Below, in pieces: positions 1 to 6,215 of a stretch of 8,508 bases of DNA. The first letter of the stretch is position 1. Every line of letters begins with the position of its first letter. The translations under genes and the position numbers were made by a program. The notes below the pieces were generated by a model. That model saw only the letters and a list, made by a program, of their open reading frames with translations, was not told the DNA's origin and did not search any database. Origin of the DNA: Deltaproteobacteria bacterium (GTDB taxonomy: Bacteria; Desulfobacterota; JAFDIG01). The stretch spans positions 1 through 8,508 of the forward strand of contig JAFDIG010000113.1 in the NCBI GenBank assembly GCA_019308145.1, written 5' to 3'.

Positions 1-1
1 G

Positions 2-217
2 GCTGTTATAATTATATTCTTCATGGGAGTTGCTATTGAGGGTTATTTCTTTAAATCCATGAATATTATTGAAAGGATAATAACCTTTGCATCTGTAATA
101 TTTCTTTTAACTCAAAAGCCTATGTTTATATTATTATCTGTTTTACTCTTATCTTTTATGATTCTGTTTCAATGGAAGAAAAAAGCGAAGAAGGTTTTAG
201 TTGCGAAAGAGCTTTGA
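2..217 (+). CDS. TRAP transporter fused permease, C-terminal fragment (5' end outside window)
   Basis: The frame is open to the left edge and ends at TGA 215-217, so this is the tail of a longer gene. The visible 71 residues contain a hydrophobic run, then IEGYFF, KSMNIIERI, a second hydrophobic segment, and a lysine-rich end (WKKKAKKV). This matches the way 4TM/12TM fused TRAP permeases end: a GY/GF...LN..ER motif followed by one or two membrane segments. The complete permease at 4297-6213 ends the same way (GFLRKPLNIGERM and a last hydrophobic stretch). I therefore read it as a second, paralogous TRAP membrane subunit. Its binding protein is presumably further left. An internal ATG at 23 could give a 64-residue protein, but no ribosome site supports it. 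The assignment rests on a short stretch and is likely but not certain. Confidence 0.75.
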   Translation, partial: AVIIIFFMGVAIEGYFFKSMNIIERIITFASVIFLLTQKPMFILLSVLLLSFMILFQWKKKAKKVLVAKEL

Positions 218-223
218 AATATT

Positions 224-232
224 TGATATACT
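224..232 (+). promoter_or_regulatory. Candidate extended -10 promoter element before the dehydrogenase gene
   Basis: In the 51-base gap after the partial permease there is a TG-N-TATACT sequence, which is five of six matches to TATAAT with an extended -10 TG. A poor -35 candidate (TTGCGA, 201-206) lies 20 bases upstream of the hexamer. Transcription would start near 239, giving a leader of about 30 bases. In AT-rich DNA such matches arise by chance, and the gene could equally be read through from upstream. Confidence 0.3.
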
Positions 233-255
233 CCATATAGATTTGCTTAAATAAC

Positions 256-264
256 AAAGGAGGG
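256..264 (+). promoter_or_regulatory. Strong ribosome binding site that decides the GTG start at 269
   Basis: AAAGGAGGG is nearly a full complement of the 16S rRNA tail. It ends four bases before GTG 269. It supports the GTG start, which also puts the conserved LPGDGIG motif close to the N-terminus, as expected for the family. Confidence 0.8.
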
Positions 265-268
265 TAAA

Positions 269-1387
269 GTGGCAAAATACAAAGTAGCCTGCCTTCCCGG
301 TGATGGGATTGGTAGAGATGTGATGGATGCAGCTCAGATGGTATTGGAGGCAATGGATTTAGATCTTGAACTAATTTTTGGAGATATTGGCTGGGAATTT
401 TGGAAAAAGGAGGGAAATCCTCTCCCTGAAAGAACAAAAGATCTTTTAAGAACAACAGATTGTTGTCTTTTTGGGGCAATTACTTCAAAACCAAAAGAAG
501 AGGCAAAAAAAGAGCTTGATCCCTCCCTTAAAGATAGAGGATTAGAATATAAAAGTCCAATTGTTGCAATTCGTCAGGAGTTCAATCTTTTTGCTAATGT
601 TAGACCATGTAAAGCTTTTGCTGGAAATCCGCTTAATTATCGAGATGATATTGATATTGTTGTCTTTAGGGAGAATACTGAAGGGCTTTACAGTGGGGTT
701 GAGTTTTTTCCTGTTCCTGATTATTTGAGGGAGAGTCTAAAAAAAGGCTCAAAGGCTATGGCAAAGTTTGATGAAATTCCAAATGATGAGATGGCTGTAT
801 CTTGCCGAATCTTTACCAAAAAAGGTTGCAGAAGGATTGCTAAATTTGCCTTTGAATATGCAAAAGAACATAAAAGAAATAATATTACTGTTGTTGAAAA
901 GCCAAATGTTATAAGAGAGACAAGTGGGATGATGATTAGAGAGGCAAGGGATATAGCAAAAGAGTACCCTGATATTGAAGTGGAAGAGGTTAATGTAGAC
1001 GCTATGGGGATGTGGCTTATTAAAAATCCTCAAAACTATGATCTTATCTTAACCAGTAATATGTTTGGTGATATTGTATCAGATTTGTCAGCTCAGTTAG
1101 TAGGAGGGCTTGGCTTTGCAGCAAGTGCTAATATAGGAGAGAATTATGCTCTCTTTGAACCAACTCATGGCTCTGCTCCAAAATATGCAGGACTTTATAA
1201 AGTCAATCCTACTGCTATGCTTTTATCCACCAAGATGATGTTGGATTATTTAGGGGAAAAAGAATATGCAACTAAACTTGAAGATGCAATAAAGAAGGTT
1301 ATAAAGGAAGGTAAGGTGAAAACATATGATATGGGTGGCGATGCTAAAACCTTGGATTTTGCTAAAGAGGTAATAAATAATTTATAG
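269..1387 (+). CDS. Isocitrate/isopropylmalate-family dehydrogenase, probably NADP-type
   Basis: This 372-residue beta-decarboxylating dehydrogenase would oxidise a 2-hydroxyacid (isocitrate or a relative) to a 2-oxoacid, CO2 and NAD(P)H in the cytoplasm. Visible motifs are LPGDGIG (9-15), ENTEGLYSG (135-143) and FEPTHGSAPKYAG (296-308). All the general catalytic residues are present by alignment with E. coli Icd: R102, R112, R134, Y141, K211, D244, D268 and D272. The cofactor pocket keeps K305, Y306, V312 and Y353, the NADP-type residues, but the R395 position is glycine (G357). The substrate loop reads KSPIVAIR (95-102). S96 is isocitrate-like, but I98 sits where Icd has Asn, as in isopropylmalate or homoisocitrate enzymes. 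The family is certain. Isocitrate is the likeliest substrate from context (aconitase-type genes and KOR nearby), but homoisocitrate, isopropylmalate or another malate derivative is not excluded. The next gene starts 13 bases downstream. Confidence 0.9.
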   Translation: MAKYKVACLPGDGIGRDVMDAAQMVLEAMDLDLELIFGDIGWEFWKKEGNPLPERTKDLLRTTDCCLFGAITSKPKEEAKKELDPSLKDRGLEYKSPIVAIRQEFNLFANVRPCKAFAGNPLNYRDDIDIVVFRENTEGLYSGVEFFPVPDYLRESLKKGSKAMAKFDEIPNDEMAVSCRIFTKKGCRRIAKFAFEYAKEHKRNNITVVEKPNVIRETSGMMIREARDIAKEYPDIEVEEVNVDAMGMWLIKNPQNYDLILTSNMFGDIVSDLSAQLVGGLGFAASANIGENYALFEPTHGSAPKYAGLYKVNPTAMLLSTKMMLDYLGEKEYATKLEDAIKKVIKEGKVKTYDMGGDAKTLDFAKEVINNL

Positions 1388-1400
1388 AAAAAGGGAAAAT

Positions 1401-2666
1401 ATGGGTGAAAATTTATTAAAAAAGATATTAAAAGCTCACACCAAAGATGAGGTAAAGGTAGGGGAAATAATCTGGCTTGATCTTGATATCATTACAGCAA
1501 GGGATTTTGGTGGTCCAAATGTAGTAAAGAACTTTAGAAAAGCATACCCAGATCAAAAGGTAGTAGATAATAAAAGGATTTTTTTTACTTTTGATTGTAA
1601 TGCCCCTGCCACTACAATAAAATATGCAGAAAATCAGCAAACAATAAAATATGCAGAAAATCAGCAATTATGCCGCAATTTTGCCAAGGATCAAGGGATA
1701 AAGGTATTTGATGTTAACAGGGGAATAGGTACCCATGTCATGATTGAAGAAGGACTTGCTTTGCCTGGCCGTACAATGGTAGGAACAGATAGCCATTTCA
1801 ATATATTAGGTTCAGTAGGGGTTTTTGGAATTGGCATGGGTGATATTGATATTGCTTTTGCATTCAGATATGGAAAGATTTGGCTTGAAGTTCCAGAGTC
1901 AGTAAAGATTACCATCAAAGGTAATCTTAAATACCCGGCAACCAGCAAAGATTTAGCTCTATATCTTTTAAAAGAATTTTCAACAGCAAAACTTTTAGGC
2001 AAATCAATAGAGTTTTTTGGACCTGTAATAGAAAAACTTAAACTTTATGAGCGGATCACCTTGGCAAGCATGGCAACAGAGATGGGAGCGGTCATTTCTT
2101 TAATCCCTCCTGATAACTCTGTGGTTTCCTATTTAGAAGAAAGGGCAAAAAAAGAGCTACCTACAATCATGCCTGATAATGATGCTCAATATGAGGAAGA
2201 AATAGAGATAGATATTGGTGAGATTGAGCCCATGATTGCTTGTCCTTACAAGCCTGATAATGTTGTCTCTGTTAAAGAAGTAGAAGGAAGACCAATTGAT
2301 TCAGTTTTTATTGGTTCTTGCACTAATGGAAGGGTAGAAGATTATAAGATGGTGGCAGAGATAGTAAAGGGGAAAAAGGTCGCTTCATCGGTTATGGCAA
2401 AAGTTGTTCCTGCTACAAAAGAGGTATTTAATCAGCTTTTAAAAGATGGCACTATTGATATCCTTAATGATGCTGGGATGATCATCAGCAACCCGGGATG
2501 TGGTGGTTGTGCTGAAGGACAGATAGGGATGACAGGGACAGGTGAGGTGCAATTAAGTACTTCAAATAGAAATTTTAAGGGAAAACAGGGAAAAGGGGAG
2601 ACATATCTTGTAAGTCCTGTTATAGCAGCAATATCTGCATTAAAAGGTGAGATTTCTTTGCCTTAA
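1401..2666 (+). CDS. Aconitase/3-isopropylmalate dehydratase-type large subunit (LeuC-like)
   Basis: This 421-residue protein is the [4Fe-4S] subunit of a two-part hydro-lyase that isomerises a hydroxy-acid through an unsaturated intermediate. Cluster ligands are visible as C307 (GSCTNG), C367 and C370 (GCGGC). GTDSH (128-132) and STSNRNF (386-392) are also family motifs. Two active-site positions are unusual. The DH..PA motif reads DCNAPA (65-70), with Cys for His. The motif usually written GICHQV reads GIGTHV (108-113), putting Thr111 at the catalytic His position, with His112 next to it. A nine-residue unit, TIKYAENQQ, occurs twice in a row (72-80 and 81-89). With one copy removed the region aligns without gaps to my recollection of archaeal LeuC proteins. 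The start has an AAAGGG site six bases upstream. Substrate could be citrate, homocitrate, isopropylmalate or a substituted malate. The small subunit follows after 20 bases. Confidence 0.88.
   Translation: MGENLLKKILKAHTKDEVKVGEIIWLDLDIITARDFGGPNVVKNFRKAYPDQKVVDNKRIFFTFDCNAPATTIKYAENQQTIKYAENQQLCRNFAKDQGIKVFDVNRGIGTHVMIEEGLALPGRTMVGTDSHFNILGSVGVFGIGMGDIDIAFAFRYGKIWLEVPESVKITIKGNLKYPATSKDLALYLLKEFSTAKLLGKSIEFFGPVIEKLKLYERITLASMATEMGAVISLIPPDNSVVSYLEERAKKELPTIMPDNDAQYEEEIEIDIGEIEPMIACPYKPDNVVSVKEVEGRPIDSVFIGSCTNGRVEDYKMVAEIVKGKKVASSVMAKVVPATKEVFNQLLKDGTIDILNDAGMIISNPGCGGCAEGQIGMTGTGEVQLSTSNRNFKGKQGKGETYLVSPVIAAISALKGEISLP
1614..1667 (+). repeat. Perfect 27-bp in-frame tandem duplication inside the large-subunit gene
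   Basis: Positions 1614-1640 and 1641-1667 are identical over all 27 bases, and the identity stops exactly at both ends. The length is a multiple of three and begins on a codon boundary, so it adds nine residues (TIKYAENQQ) without disturbing the frame. The absence of any synonymous difference between the copies suggests a recent event, or an assembly error at a repeat. Confidence 0.97.
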
Positions 2667-2686
2667 ACAAAGATTGAGGTCTTTAA

Positions 2687-3199
2687 ATGGAAAGAGAAAC
2701 AATAATTAGAGGAAAGGCATGGGTTATTACAGATTATAAAGGGAACCCTATAAAGGATATTGATACAGATATGATCTATCATAATAAATATCTTGGTATA
2801 ACCGATATAAATGAAATGGGGAAATATGCATTTGGGAATTTATCTAATTGGGAGGATTTTCCTCTTAAGGCAAAGGAAGGTGATATCATTGTAACAGGAG
2901 AAGGGTTTGGTCAGGGTTCTTCCAGACAACAGGCAGTTGATTGTTTTATATCTTTAGGAATTTCTGCTATTGTTGGAGAATCATTTGCCCCTATATATCT
3001 TAGAAACGCAATAAATGCCGGTCTACTAATAATAGCTTGCCCAACTATAACCAGTAATGTCATAACAAGTGATATCTTAGAGATAGACCTTGAAAATGGT
3101 ATCATAAAGAACTTATCCAGTAATAAAACCTTATCCTTTAAGAAACCTCACGAGATACAGATGGAGATATATAGAGCAGGAGGGTTGTTGAGGTTATAA
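2687..3199 (+). CDS. Aconitase/3-isopropylmalate dehydratase-type small subunit (LeuD-like)
   Basis: This 170-residue swivel-domain protein should pair with the large subunit just upstream to form the complete hydro-lyase. Family signs in order are IDTDMIYHNKYL (25-36, usually I/NTDLI..RYL), EGDIIVTGEGFGQGSSR (64-80), SFAPIYLRNAINAG (99-112) and a C-terminal beta region ending EIYRAGGLLRL. S78 and R80 match Ser642 and Arg644 of mitochondrial aconitase, which act as catalytic base and substrate carboxylate ligand. The motif continues RQQAV rather than the very common REHA. The length is normal for LeuD-type subunits. The start is set by GAGGT (2676-2680), six bases upstream of ATG. The gene is followed by a 74-base gap and then a transporter, so it may end a translational unit but probably not the transcript, since I see no convincing terminator. 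Confidence 0.88.
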   Translation: MERETIIRGKAWVITDYKGNPIKDIDTDMIYHNKYLGITDINEMGKYAFGNLSNWEDFPLKAKEGDIIVTGEGFGQGSSRQQAVDCFISLGISAIVGESFAPIYLRNAINAGLLIIACPTITSNVITSDILEIDLENGIIKNLSSNKTLSFKKPHEIQMEIYRAGGLLRL

Positions 3200-3273
3200 G
3201 ATTTTAATTTTTTATTATAAATAAAGGATTAGAATGTAATCCCCCAAATTTAAAAAGAAAAGGAGGTTTAAAA
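3200..3273 (+). other. 74-base intergenic gap before the TAXI gene
   Basis: The gap is very AT-rich. An AT-only hairpin (arms TTTATT/AATAAA, 3211-3225) has no T-run after it and is unlikely to terminate. A TAGAAT hexamer at 3230-3235 resembles a -10 box but has no convincing -35 partner. A strong ribosome site, AGGAGG at 3261-3266, precedes ATG 3274 by seven bases. A secondary promoter here is possible but not supported. Confidence 0.5.
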
Positions 3274-4275
3274 ATGAAAATTTATCTAAAAATGGTCATT
3301 TTTGTTTTTGCTTTTTTGTTGATTTCAAATTTTGCTATTGCAAAAACAACTTTAACTATGGCTGCTATAGGTAAAACAAGTGATACTTACATGATAGCTG
3401 TTGGATGGTCAAATGCCTTAAAGAATGCCAAATCAGATATCGCAATTACTCCGCTTGAGGGTGGTGGTACTGTTAAACTCTTAAGAGGTGTAGCCTCTGG
3501 GAAATGGGATATAGGATTCATCGCTTCTCCTCATTATATTAACGCTTTAGAAGGGACACTAAAGTTTAAAAAGGATCCTCCTAACCTTAGAGCAAAGTAT
3601 AAAAAGATACGCTCACTTTTTGGAGTAACTACTGGCATGGGACAATATGTGGTAAGAGCTGATAGCGGAATCAAAACTATAAGGGATTTTAAAGGGAAAA
3701 AGGTTGGTATTGGAAGACCTGGTGGAATGGGAGGAACAGTAACACAGGCGATCTTTAAAGCTCATGGAGTTGATGCAGCAAAAGGTGATTTTAAGCCTCA
3801 ATATCTAAAATATGTGCCAGCCTTAGATGAAATGAGGAATAAACGTCTTGATGGAACATTAGTTTGGGGTGGCATTCCTCAAGCTGCGGTCTATAACTTT
3901 TCACGACGAATACCTGTTAGATTCCTTCCTATTGATAAAGCTGCTTTTGAAAGATTTAAAAAGAATATGCCTCAAGGGGAATATTATGTATTGAGGGAGT
4001 TTACCCCTGCTGATTTAAAAAAAGGATATGGGGATGGAGTGAAACAGGAAGTACCAGCCGATTTTTGGACATTTCAAATGCAAGTCGTGGTAAGAGATGA
4101 TATGCCTGAAGATGTTGTATATAAGATCGTTAAAGTATTTTGGGAAAATCTTGATGCGATCAAAGCAACAGGTGCTGCTTTGCAAAAATTAAATAGAAAA
4201 GATGCGCTTGAAGCTTTATCAGCAAAGATTCATCCAGGGGCTCTTAAGTATTATAAAGAGAGAGGTTGGAAATAG
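3274..4275 (+). CDS. TAXI-family TRAP transporter solute-binding protein
   Basis: This 333-residue protein is a periplasmic receptor that would hand an organic anion to the TRAP permease encoded next. The N-terminus is a clear Sec signal: short charged head MKIYLK, hydrophobic core (7-20), and a likely cut after AIA (A23/K24). There is no lipobox Cys, so the mature protein should be soluble. TAXI features are a Gly-rich ligand segment, LEGGGTVKLLRGVASGKWDIGF (about 61-82), GKKVGIGRPGGMGGTVTQAI (141-160), and the family-typical ending HPGALKYYKERGW (320-332). The early loop reads AAIGKTSDTY, whereas many TAXI proteins have a G-T/G-GG-T-Y pattern there, so the ligand pocket may be divergent. 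Known TAXI ligands include glutamate/glutamine and other carboxylates, but the substrate cannot be read from sequence. The neighbouring hydratase and dehydrogenase genes suggest a di- or tricarboxylate. Confidence 0.88.
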   Translation: MKIYLKMVIFVFAFLLISNFAIAKTTLTMAAIGKTSDTYMIAVGWSNALKNAKSDIAITPLEGGGTVKLLRGVASGKWDIGFIASPHYINALEGTLKFKKDPPNLRAKYKKIRSLFGVTTGMGQYVVRADSGIKTIRDFKGKKVGIGRPGGMGGTVTQAIFKAHGVDAAKGDFKPQYLKYVPALDEMRNKRLDGTLVWGGIPQAAVYNFSRRIPVRFLPIDKAAFERFKKNMPQGEYYVLREFTPADLKKGYGDGVKQEVPADFWTFQMQVVVRDDMPEDVVYKIVKVFWENLDAIKATGAALQKLNRKDALEALSAKIHPGALKYYKERGWK

Positions 4276-4296
4276 CCTTAATTTAATTATTGGGTC

Positions 4297-6213
4297 ATGG
4301 CAAGCAAAAAAGAAGAAGGGCAAGAAATTAGGCAGAATGATAAAATAGAGTTAGTTTTAAAGTATTGTGGTCTAACTTTATGTGCCTTCCTTGCCCTTTT
4401 TACTTTTTATACTATAGTAATGGGACAATTTACCGCTCAGGTTCAGAGGGGTACTTTCCTTTTAGCAGCTGGGCTTGCTGTTTTTACTCTTAAACCTTTC
4501 CATAAAAAATGGGCTTACTCAGATAAAGCTCACCTCAAGTGGGCAAATAGGATAATAAGCTTTATTTTTATGGGCATGCTCACCTTCGCTATAATTTATC
4601 TTTTCCTAAATTATTTTGAGATAGCAGGCTATAGGGAAGGGATACCCAACAGATGGGATCTTATCTGCTACACATTGGGAACAATCACTGTGCTTGAAGC
4701 AGTTCGTAGGACTGAGGGATGGCCTTTGTTGAGTGTTATTCTTCTTACCATTATTTATCTTTTTGTTGGGCATCACATTCCTGGAATGCTTGGACATCAA
4801 AAGATGATGTTTTCAGAAATAGCTGAATTATGTTTTGGAATGAATGGTGTTTTTGGTATCGCTCTTGCTGTTGTAGCTAATGTTGTATATATCTTTATTA
4901 TTTTTGGTGCTATTTTGAGGCTAACAGGAGCAGGTGATCTCTTTATTGATATTGCATATATGTTAACAGGTAAGTATGTAGGTGGGCCAGCTCAAACTGC
5001 TGTTGTTGCTTCTGCTTTTTTTGGTTCTATAAATGGATCAGGTCCAGCTAATGTGGTGAGTACTGGATCTTTCACAATTCCCTTGATGATAAAAACGGGG
5101 TTTAAACCTGAGTTTGCAGGGGCGGTTGAAGCAACCGCATCTTGTGTTGGGCAGATCCTTCCGCCTATTATGGGGGTTGGGGCTTTTATTATGTCAGAAA
5201 TTACTGGCATAAGTTATGCGAAGATCATGGTCGCAGCAGTTATTCCTTCTTTGCTTTATAGTTTTTCTCTTTTAGCTAATGTCCGTTTGCAAGCTCAGAT
5301 TATGGGGATCAAACCAATCCCTGCATCAGAAGTGCCAAGGTTTAATAAAAAACTTATCCCCAAGCTTGCGGTACTTATTTTAGCTATTGTTGTTCTTCTT
5401 TACCGAATAATAGCAGGGCAAACACCTGGAATGGCAGGTTTTACAGGGGCGGTAGTGCTTTTTATTGCATCCTTTTTTGTTCATGAGATGCGACCCAATT
5501 GGCGGAAATTCATTAAGATGTTAGTAGAAGGTGGAAAAGATGGATTAAGTTTAACCATCTCTTGTGCTGGAATAGGAATTATTATAGGGGGCATTAGTGC
5601 CACCGGACTTGGAGTAAAATTTTCCCAGGCAATTATAGGCATTGGGCAGGCAAATCTTGTTCTTGCATTAATAATGGCTGCTCTCTGCTGCGTGATTATT
5701 GGTATGGGACTTCCAACAGCTGCCTCATATCTTATGGTGGTCTACATTGCTGCTCCTGCTATTACCAAGCTGGGTCTACCTCTTCTAACTACTCATCTCT
5801 TTATTTTTTACTATGCTGTACTGTCTGCCATTACTCCTCCTGTGGCACTTGCTGCCTATGCAGGTGCTGGTATAGCTAAAAGCAATGCTCTAAAGACAGG
5901 GATAAACGCTGTAAGGCTTGGGGCTGTTGGTTTTATACTCCCTATGTTGTGGATCTATAATCCTGAACTAATGCTTATGAAGGGGAGTATATTATCAATA
6001 TTTTGGGCTATTGGTGCATGTAGTTTAGCAATCATTGCCTTTGCTTCCAGCAATATAGGTTTTTTAAGAAAGCCACTTAATATAGGGGAAAGGATGATCA
6101 TGTTTGTTGCTGCATTTGGAATGGCAAGCCATATTTTGTGGATGAGAACTCTTGGTCTTATTATAGGAATTTTAATGTTTTTATTTTTCTTAAAACCAGA
6201 AAAAGGGGTATAA
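4297..6213 (+). CDS. TRAP transporter fused permease (small plus large membrane subunits)
   Basis: This 638-residue integral membrane protein combines the DctQ-like small subunit (about residues 20-160) with the DctM-like large subunit (about 180-640), the arrangement found with TAXI receptors. It should drive ion-coupled uptake of the ligand bound by the protein encoded 21 bases upstream. Diagnostic motifs are GSINGSGPANVVSTG (243-257), GQILPPIMG (285-293), GMGLPTAASY (469-478) and AITPPVALAAYAGAGIA (511-527). The two halves of the large domain carry the paired re-entrant-loop signatures expected of an elevator transporter. The N-terminus (1-18) is hydrophilic and presumably cytoplasmic. The ATG start lacks a good Shine-Dalgarno: only GGG sits at 4292-4294, two bases before it. 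Translation may depend on ribosomes coming from the receptor gene. Length and motifs are normal for the family. Confidence 0.92.
   Translation: MASKKEEGQEIRQNDKIELVLKYCGLTLCAFLALFTFYTIVMGQFTAQVQRGTFLLAAGLAVFTLKPFHKKWAYSDKAHLKWANRIISFIFMGMLTFAIIYLFLNYFEIAGYREGIPNRWDLICYTLGTITVLEAVRRTEGWPLLSVILLTIIYLFVGHHIPGMLGHQKMMFSEIAELCFGMNGVFGIALAVVANVVYIFIIFGAILRLTGAGDLFIDIAYMLTGKYVGGPAQTAVVASAFFGSINGSGPANVVSTGSFTIPLMIKTGFKPEFAGAVEATASCVGQILPPIMGVGAFIMSEITGISYAKIMVAAVIPSLLYSFSLLANVRLQAQIMGIKPIPASEVPRFNKKLIPKLAVLILAIVVLLYRIIAGQTPGMAGFTGAVVLFIASFFVHEMRPNWRKFIKMLVEGGKDGLSLTISCAGIGIIIGGISATGLGVKFSQAIIGIGQANLVLALIMAALCCVIIGMGLPTAASYLMVVYIAAPAITKLGLPLLTTHLFIFYYAVLSAITPPVALAAYAGAGIAKSNALKTGINAVRLGAVGFILPMLWIYNPELMLMKGSILSIFWAIGACSLAIIAFASSNIGFLRKPLNIGERMIMFVAAFGMASHILWMRTLGLIIGILMFLFFLKPEKGV
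6203..6208 (+). promoter_or_regulatory. Ribosome binding site that fixes the HD-protein start at 6216
   Basis: AAGGGG lies within the last codons of the permease and ends seven bases before ATG 6216. It favours this start over an in-frame ATG at 6138, which would overlap the permease by 76 bases and add 26 residues that do not look like the HD family. Confidence 0.7.
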
Positions 6214-6215
6214 AT

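Noticed and set aside
23..217. Stand-alone 64-residue membrane protein from ATG 23
   Set aside because: The frame stays open to the window edge, no ribosome site precedes ATG 23, and the residues match the C-terminus of a fused TRAP permease.
156..479. Minus-strand open frame of 107 codons
   Set aside because: It runs antisense over the permease end and the start of the dehydrogenase, has low-complexity residue content and no recognisable motif.
1614..1667. Start of a CRISPR or minisatellite array
   Set aside because: There are only two copies, directly adjacent with no spacer, and they are in frame inside a coding gene.
1691..2002. Minus-strand open frame of 103 codons
   Set aside because: It lies entirely inside the well-supported large-subunit gene and shows no motif of its own.
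3211..3225. Hairpin as a terminator after the small subunit
   Set aside because: The stem is six A-T pairs only and no T-run follows.
6138..6215. Longer HD protein beginning at ATG 6138
   Set aside because: It would overlap the permease heavily, lacks a ribosome site and adds 26 residues unlike the family. ATG 6216 has AAGGGG at the right distance.
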